Shown here piece after piece: positions 59,401-64,000 of a stretch of 64,000 bases of DNA. Each line of letters starts with the position of its first letter. The first letter of the stretch is position 1. Below the pieces are notes generated by a model. The model did not search any database, had not been told where the DNA came from, and saw only the letters and a program-made list of their open reading frames with translations. Made by a program: the position numbers and the translations under genes. Source of the stretch: Allomyces macrogynus ATCC 38327 (taxonomy: Eukaryota; Blastocladiomycota; Blastocladiomycetes; Blastocladiales; Blastocladiaceae); NCBI GenBank assembly GCA_000151295.1, contig GG745329.1, positions 1,888,184 to 1,952,183 on the forward strand. Direction: 5' to 3'.

Positions 59401-62400
59401 TGACCACTTTCGACGCCGAGACGAGCTTGCGGAACGCGCCCTCAAGATCTGCGGCAGCCTTCTTGATATCCGAATTGGTCGCCTTGGCTGAGACCAGGTG
59501 CGAGACGGCCGAGACCATGGCACTGGACGCGTTCACGACCACTTCGCGCACATCCACCTGGCCCGGTTCCGGCACGGCCTCGACCCGTGCGGCGGCGTCG
59601 GTCGCGGTCATGATCAGATTGGCCACGGCCTCATTGAGCCCCTTGACGGCACCAACGAGCGTGCCCTTGGCCGCTGGATCGACGACCGTCGCTTGCACGC
59701 CGCGCAACACGTCGAGCGATCTCGAGGCCAAGTCGACCGTCGCGTCCTGTGTCGGCAGCGCCTCGACGTGCTTGACGACCGCAACGACCGCCGTCTTGAC
59801 CCCGTCCGCGGCCGCCGCGTACCCGGCCGGTTCCTTGGCTGTCGCCTGCCCGACCAGTTTTGCGAGCGCGACGCCCAACTCCTTGCACGCGGCCTTGACC
59901 TGCGCCAGATCCAACGGCTTGTGCGCGCTCGCCGGGTTCCCATCCGCCGGCAGAGCGCCAATCGAGTCGCGCAGAACATCCACGTCCATGATCACCGCCT
60001 TCAGCTCGAGTGCGTCCTGGATCGCGGCCACGTACCCGGTCCTTGCCTGCACGTGCGCGAGCTCGTGCGCGGCCATGGCCAGCTGCTGCGCGAGCGCCGA
60101 ACTCGGCTGAACGGCGGCGGCCCCCGTGACGCCGCCGGCCGTACGGCACCCGTCGAGCAAGTCCTGCACGTTACGCGCGAGCGCGTTGGCAACCTGGACC
60201 AGGTGCCGCGGCGTCGCCGAATTACGCGCCGACGTGTACTGCCGGTTGGCCTCCATAACTTTCTTGACGTGCGGGAGCATCGCCGGGTTCGAGAGGACCG
60301 CGGGCTCGCACGAGAGGAGCATGGCCGAGATCGATAGCCCCTGCAGGGCGTCGAGCAGGTCCGGGACGCTGTGCAGTTCTGGGTCAAGTACAGCGGCCGC
60401 GTGCTTTTCAATCTCGTCGATGGCTGCAACCAGCGCTGCTTGCCGGTCGTTGTCGCCCGGCGCGCGCGCCGCGTCCTTCGCGACCGTGACCATGCGCGTG
60501 GTCGTTTCCGCGAGCGTCTTGGCCAAATCAAGCATTCGCTGCGCGTGATTCGGCGGGGCTGACGCCGCGGGCGGTGCGGCGGCGAGTCGCTTGAGCAGGT
60601 TGACGAGTTCGGTAGTGCCGAGCGTGAGCGACTTGACCGAGGCAATGATCGCGGACGTGTTACCGACGGCCTGTTTCGCGACGCGGCACTCTTCGAGCAC
60701 CTTGTCGCGCTTACCCGTGAGCGCGACCTCGTCCTCGGGCCGCTCGCCGTGCTTGGCGCGCAGCAGTAACGCCTCGAGCGCGCCGTGCACGTTCGCCGCA
60801 GACTGCTTCAAGTGCGCGACGGCGTCCGGCGCGTTCACGCCCGCCGCCGTGCCCACGAGTTTCTCTACCGCCGCGTCCATTTGCGCGGCCATGGCGGCCA
60901 GTTGCGCGTGGCACTGCGGCGCGGCCGCGAGCGGTGCGACCATGGCCGAGGTGACGGCGACCGTTGACGCGTGTGCGGCACACGTCTTGACGTCGTCAAT
61001 CAATCGCAACTGGTCGTCTTTCGCGGCCATGGCTGCGGCCACGGGTTTTGCTTTCGCAACCAGGTCCTGCGTCGCGGCCGAGACACCCTTGGCCGCCTCC
61101 ATGAGCCGCTTTTGGCCGTCGGGCGTGCACAGCGGACAGGCCATGTTCGTGAGCAGGTGCGAGACGGCGTTCGTCAGTGCCTGCGCGCCGGCGAGCAGCG
61201 TCTCGCGGTTCACGGCCACGGTGACCGCGTCCTGCACGGTCTCGAGCATCTTGCCGGTCGCCTGCGCGACGCCTGTGGCCGCGAGCACCGTGTCCTCGGC
61301 GGGTCTCAGAGCTTTGCACGCCGACGCGAGCAGCGCGAGGTTATTCCCAAGCGTCGCAACGTGCGTGGCAACCGCCTCGTGCTCCTGCGCTTGCACCGCC
61401 CGCACGAGCGCGTTATTCGCGGCCAAGTGCGACGCCATGTACGCGACCATATTGTTCATGGTGAACTGCGCGAGGTCCTCTGAGACGGCTTCCGACGGCC
61501 CGAGCGTGCCGAGCATGGCCATATCCGTCTGGAACGTGGTCACCGCGGTCATGCCCGTCTGCACGCGCTGTACGACCGCCGACTTGGCCGGATCGTTGTA
61601 GGCGGCGGTCACAGGCGTGATGTTCGAGACACTCGCGACGTGCACGGGCGACGCCTGCACGCGCTGTACCTGAGCGGCCGATTCGCCCTGCGCGACGACG
61701 CCCGTCTGCATGAGCTGCACCTCGCTGGCATTCGCGAGCGCCGACGGCTTGATCGAGACGGCCTGCGCGCGTGCCGGGCGCAAGACTTCTTCCGTCACGA
61801 TGGTTTCTTCCTCGCCCTGCGCAATCTCGCGCTCGGCGTCGCGCTTGCGCTTGATGATGATATCAATGTACCCACCAATCAGCTGCGACATGAGCTCACC
61901 CTGCGTCGTCTGCACGGTATAGAACGCATCCTGGTAGTCGCCGAAGTCCATGGTGAAGGCGTTGGGCGACGCGGCCCACCGGCGCAACGACGTGAGCGGC
62001 CACTGTTTCAGCACGTCCTTGGTCTCGGCATCGACGCGCATAATCGACTCCTTGGTGATGCCAATCAGGCACGGCAGGAGCTTGGCCTTTTTCGGGTCCT
62101 TTTCCTTGACCAGGAAGAACGTCACGCCGTACGTCTTGAGCGACCGGCACAGCTGCACGTAGCGGTACTTGAGCGTCAAGTCGTTGATCCCGGCCAGCTT
62201 CTTGTGCTCGGCATAGATGCGCTTTTCCACGTCCTTGACTTTGCGGTAGTCTTCGGGCAGGTACTCTTTCAGATTCAAAAAGCCGGGCCGGTGCTTGAGT
62301 TCGTCGTAGGTGCCCTGCGTGATCTGGCACTGGAGCGCCGCGAATTGGATGGCTTCGTTGAGCGTACAGGGGTACTTGGACGAGATGATGGCGTCGCGCG

Positions 62401-63130
62401 ACTGCACGAACAGCAGGTTGAGCTGGACGGGGTCGTCGCGGTCGATGGTGCCGTCGGAAAAGAAGAATTTTTTGCGCAGGATGACCGTGTCGGACTCGGC
62501 AACGCCCTGTTCCGGCAGCGACTTTTCTGGGTTGAGCCACTTGACTTGTTTCAGGAAATGAGAGTGAGCTCGTGCGTGCGTTTCTGCCATTGCGGAGAGA
62601 GGATTAAAAGGAAAAGCTCAACGTACTGTCGTCGAGCACGTTGGGCGCCTTTTTCTTGGTCTTGGCGAGCGGATTCTCGACCTCGACGGCAAACGAGTAC
62701 TCGTCGGCGTTGGCGATGCCTAGATCGATTTCGTGAGCGGGCAATGAGAACTTTCGCATGGGAGCAAGTATTGGTCTGTACCAATCTTGCTGCACACGCT
62801 CTGCACGAGCAAAATGGCCGGCAGCGAGTCGTCAATCAAGACGGTCTTGATGGCGTCGTCGACGAGGCGCACGCGCAGCATGCGGTGCTTCTTTTTGAAC
62901 TCGAGCATGTCGCCGGCCTTGAGGTCGTAGAAGGCGAGGGCCTTGTTGGGCTGCAGCCATTTGGCCTGCTCAGGCCAGAAGAGCGCATGGTCGTCGCCGC
63001 CGACCGACTCGCCGAGCTTGGCGCGGATCTCGGCGCAGGCATCGTGCACCGAAGCGTTGAGCTGGAACTGTAAGGTCTTGACGGTGCGCTGCGAGCACAG
63101 GTTGATGCGCAGCGAGATGACGCCCGACAT
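56495..63130 (-). CDS. TLN: Talin, FERM and I/LWEQ actin-binding adhesion adaptor
   Basis: Exons 63130-62782, 62719-62627 and 62583-56495 sum to 2,176 codons plus TGA; introns are 62 and 43 bp. The head starts MSGVISLRINLCSQRTVKTL and has F0, F1 with the KTKKKAPNVLDDKTHARAHS joint, F2 (LLFVQSRDAIISSKYPCTLN, DLTLKYRYVQLCRSLKTYGV) and the PTB-like F3 (AFTMDFGDYQDAFYTVQTTQ, IGGYIDIIIKRKRDAE). A long rod of Ala-rich helical bundles follows. The C-terminal I/LWEQ domain and final helix end with ELQEARTRLANVRKSRYTGG. Talin couples membrane receptors to actin. Human talin is about 2,540 residues, so the rod here is somewhat shorter. The N-terminal ATG at 63130 matches the family start exactly. Confidence 0.95.
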
Positions 63131-63771
63131 GATTGGATGGCGGCGTTGGGCGGACGATGAGGGCGGTGGACAGAAACAGACGGGCAGGGATGGGCGGGGT
63201 GGAGCGGCGGGAGCGGGCCGATCGCACGCACGGGAGGGTCAGCGGGGCCGCGCGCACGGCGGGGCGCGACGAAATCGAGAGCAGACGCGAGCGCTCAGCG
63301 ATCGAGACGGGTCGGCGGGCGCAGACAGGGAGGGCGTGCAGGTCGCGAGCGAGAACGATGGCGCAGCGGCGCAGAAACAGCACGACCGTCCGGCAGCGAG
63401 CAGAATGCGTCGAGTGCCAGGCGCCGGCGTCGTGGAGGAGCGCGAGGGTTCGTCGAGCGCGGTCGACAGGGGGCCGGCGCGGGGTGCAGCGCCGGGTGGG
63501 GCCGCGACGGCCGCGACAGCAACGGCGCCGGCGTCGAAGCGGGATTGGCGTGCGAGACACCCGCGAGACGAGGCCTGCTCACTGCTTGGCCCACGTGCGC
63601 GACAGGCAGGCGGCCGACGCTTGGCCGCTCCGCTTGTTCTCGTGGCAAGGCCGGCCGCTCTTCGTCCGCCGTCCCACCATCTGCACCACGACCACGACGA
63701 CGGCGACCACGACGGCACAACAACATCGACGGCAAGACCGACTGCCAGCACTGCAACGCCCCGCGGCGACC
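63131..63771. other. GC-rich 5' region of talin
   Basis: This is the region upstream of the talin start, very GC-rich. Short frames on both strands lack domain support. Confidence 0.4.
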
Positions 63772-63888
63772 ATGAGCCACCCGCCCGGCGCATCGAGCAG
63801 GCTGCCGCCCGCGGCCCCGGCACGCGCCATGAACCACCTGTCCGCCTCGCGCAGGATGACCGGCCTCGACCGCCGCTCGCGCTCGACC
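63772..63888 (+). CDS. Possible 5' end of a gene running into the terminal gap
   Basis: An ATG in a good context (CGACCATGAG) opens a frame, MSHPPGASSRLPPAAPARAM and onward, to the N gap with no stop. It would be divergent from talin, matching the head-to-head pattern of the window. The 39 visible residues are disordered and unrecognisable, so this is tentative. Confidence 0.3.
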
Positions 63889-64000
63889 NNNNNNNNNNNN
63901 NNNNNNNNNNNNNNNNNNNNNNNNNNNNNNNNNNNNNNNNNNNNNNNNNNNNNNNNNNNNNNNNNNNNNNNNNNNNNNNNNNNNNNNNNNNNNNNNNNNN
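63889..64000. other. Assembly gap at window end (112 N)
   Basis: A run of N extends to the end of the window. Confidence 1.

Overview
The window is a piece of a GC-rich, intron-containing eukaryotic nuclear genome, most likely from a flagellated zoosporic fungus of the Blastocladiomycota type (Allomyces or Catenaria-like). The evidence is a fungal gene set (a Chs4/Skt5-like Sel1 protein, NTE1, NOP2, TAH18) together with two genes that the Dikarya have lost: talin and the flagellar central-pair protein CFAP65. Introns are short, mostly 59-95 bp, with GTACGT/GTATGT-type donors. Many of them could be placed to the base because the exon phases add up. It is a draft assembly with three runs of N (16218-17033, 46379-47000, 63889-64000). 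The species assignment is an inference.

Layout. 1-1947: 3' part of a Sel1-repeat Chs4/Skt5-like gene (+). 1948-5223: a 3.3-kb gene desert of lower GC with micro- and minisatellites and a diverged ~420-bp tandem duplication. 5224-9376: DNA2 (-), damaged. 9911-11098: TLG2/syntaxin-16 (+). 11358-12857: ubiquitin-like-domain membrane protein (-). 13212-15352: NOP2 rRNA m5C methyltransferase (+). 15553-18354: SLX4 (-), interrupted by a gap. About 18650-22281: FANCM/MPH1 helicase (+), damaged. 22471-27719: NTE1 lysophospholipase (-). 28807-30132: GPKOW/Spp2 (+). 30514-31798: NmrA-like Rossmann protein with a CaaX end (+). 33153-34640: oxysterol-binding-related protein (-). 35133-37403: CDC6 (+). 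37522-39016: XRCC3/RAD57 (-). 39386-41611: TAH18/NDOR1 (+). 41829-43970: aminopeptidase P (-). 44313-49958: BRCA2 (-), with a gap. 50409-56249: CFAP65 (+). 56495-63130: talin (-). Near 63772 a possible new gene runs (+) into the terminal gap. Genes mostly alternate strand, so many pairs are head-to-head or tail-to-tail.

Functional theme. Six genes act in replication or recombination repair (DNA2, SLX4, FANCM, CDC6, XRCC3, BRCA2). SLX4 and FANCM, both Fanconi-pathway proteins, share one short divergent promoter. Most models are clean: TLG2, NOP2, CDC6, XRCC3, TAH18, the NmrA-like gene and talin splice to whole codon counts. In contrast DNA2 and FANCM both lack internal helicase segments and carry in-frame stops and frame changes, and the Sel1 gene has three frame changes in about 130 bp. 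These look like decaying copies (for example after genome duplication) or local assembly faults; the sequence alone cannot decide.
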